A stretch of 8,329 bases of DNA from Acidobacteriota bacterium (GTDB taxonomy: Bacteria; Acidobacteriota; Terriglobia; Bryobacterales; Bryobacteraceae): contig JAJYKC010000075.1 of the NCBI GenBank assembly GCA_021788955.1, forward strand, positions 1 through 8,329. Direction: 5' to 3'. Of this stretch, positions 7,879 through 8,329 are shown one piece after another. A program made the position numbers and the translations under genes. The notes beneath the pieces were generated by a model. The model searched no databases. It worked only from the letters and a program-made list of their open reading frames with translations, and was not told where the DNA came from. Position 1 is the stretch's first letter. Every line of letters begins with the position of its first letter.

Positions 7879-7890
7879 GCTTCAAAGACA

Positions 7891-7899
7891 AGGATAGCA
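7891..7899 (-). promoter_or_regulatory. Extended -10 of tRNA-Arg
   Basis: The minus strand reads TGCTATCCT, an extended -10 (TG-N-TATCCT, 4/6 core), ending 12 bases before the mature tRNA 5' end. No convincing -35 is present, as is often the case for extended -10 promoters. Confidence 0.4.
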
Positions 7900-7928
7900 T
7901 GCGGGCGGAGCAGGCGCGGGTGCGCGTG

Positions 7929-7937
7929 TGATACCAT
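7929..7937 (+). promoter_or_regulatory. Candidate extended -10 of tRNA-Ser
   Basis: TGATACCAT fits TG-N-TANNAT, 26 bases before the mature tRNA-Ser. No -35 hexamer is recognisable. It shares the 85-base divergent spacer with the tRNA-Arg promoter. Confidence 0.3.
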
Positions 7938-7963
7938 GCTGTTCGAGACCATTTTCATCTCGC

Positions 7964-8057
<94 letters not shown>

Positions 8058-8098
8058 GAATATCCCCTGTAAATTCAATAGGATCACCCAATAGCGCA

Positions 8099-8126
8099 TT
8101 GACTGTAGCGGGTTTGCTGCTAAAAT
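8099..8126 (+). promoter_or_regulatory. Strong promoter of the integrase-like gene
   Basis: The -35 TTGACT (8099-8104, 5/6) is separated by 16 bases from the -10 TAAAAT (8121-8126, 5/6). TG at 8118-8119 makes it an extended -10. Transcription should begin at about 8133, at most a few bases before the ATG at 8137, so the mRNA would be nearly leaderless. This is the best-formed promoter in the window besides that of tRNA-Gly. Confidence 0.6.
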
Positions 8127-8136
8127 CTGCCTTCCG

Positions 8137-8329
8137 ATGCGCGATATCTACGTTAGACACAGACCCCGCTGCCGCTACGCTCAAGCTGATTACGAAGACA
8201 GGAAAGGGCGACCACCGCGCCTGATATTCGGGTGTGGCTGTCCGATTTATGCACGGGTAGAAATCCGCGACCCAGTCACGAATGACGCCCTGTTCCACCA
8301 CAACGGCAGCTTGAAGGGGATCACGTCGA
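8137..8329 (+). CDS. N-terminus of a probable tyrosine recombinase/integrase (partial, runs off the window)
   Basis: An ATG at 8137 opens a frame with 64 codons and no stop before the window edge. An in-frame TAG at 8092-8094 bounds it upstream. The residues are MRDIYVRHRPRC, a charged stretch, then IFGCGCPIY (His8, Cys12, Cys33, Cys35), then a segment ending HHNGSLKGITS. An RHxxxC plus CxCPI arrangement at the N-terminus, before a core-binding domain, is how many acidobacterial tyrosine recombinases begin, where it probably forms a metal-binding ribbon. The catalytic R-H-R-Y residues would lie beyond the edge, so the call rests on the N-terminus and on position: 80 bases from a tRNA 3' end, co-directional, with its own promoter. 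Another zinc-binding protein is possible. Confidence 0.5.
   Translation, partial: MRDIYVRHRPRCRYAQADYEDRKGRPPRLIFGCGCPIYARVEIRDPVTNDALFHHNGSLKGITS

Overview
This window holds a chromosomal replication-origin neighbourhood from a GC-rich bacterium. It ends on the right at what looks like the first bases of an integrated mobile element. The protein style suggests Acidobacteriota, perhaps close to Solibacter: the DnaA and GyrB sequences, a Cys/His-rich integrase N-terminus, and short exported and membrane proteins of unknown function. That placement is inference from recalled family resemblance, not from a search.

Left block (1-5395). The last codons of an unidentified gene may end at 73, followed by about 200 bases in which I recognise nothing. 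Then come gyrB, dnaN and dnaA, all on the minus strand, so the transcriptional order is dnaA, dnaN, gyrB. recF, usually found between dnaN and gyrB, is absent; a 55-base spacer with a 7-base tandem repeat takes its place. The 212-base dnaA-dnaN spacer is AT-rich in its centre and has weak DnaA-box-like sites and a hairpin.

Origin region (5396-5609). Three same-direction DnaA-box-like sites are phased at 22 and 11 bases and abut the dnaA start codon. Next come an inverted repeat, an AT-rich stretch and a good promoter for tRNA-Gly. Hand counts of G and C on the plus strand change sign between dnaN (C>G) and dnaA (G>C), not upstream of dnaA. Together these suggest an origin with parts on both sides of dnaA, as in Bacillus subtilis or Helicobacter pylori.

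Right block (5610-8057). This contains tRNA-Gly(GCC), an exported protein of unknown function and an exported TPR protein, all on the plus strand. On the minus strand are a truncated DoxX-like membrane protein, a CheY-like single-domain response regulator, and a two-helix membrane protein whose end overlaps the regulator start. tRNA-Arg(CCG) and tRNA-Ser(GCT) then diverge from each other.

Right edge (8058-8329). Eighty bases after tRNA-Ser, behind a well-formed promoter, an open frame starts and runs off the window. Its start resembles the Cys/His-rich N-terminus of tyrosine recombinases. tRNA genes are classic integration sites, so tRNA-Ser may mark the left boundary of a genomic island. The main loose end is what lies beyond 8329.
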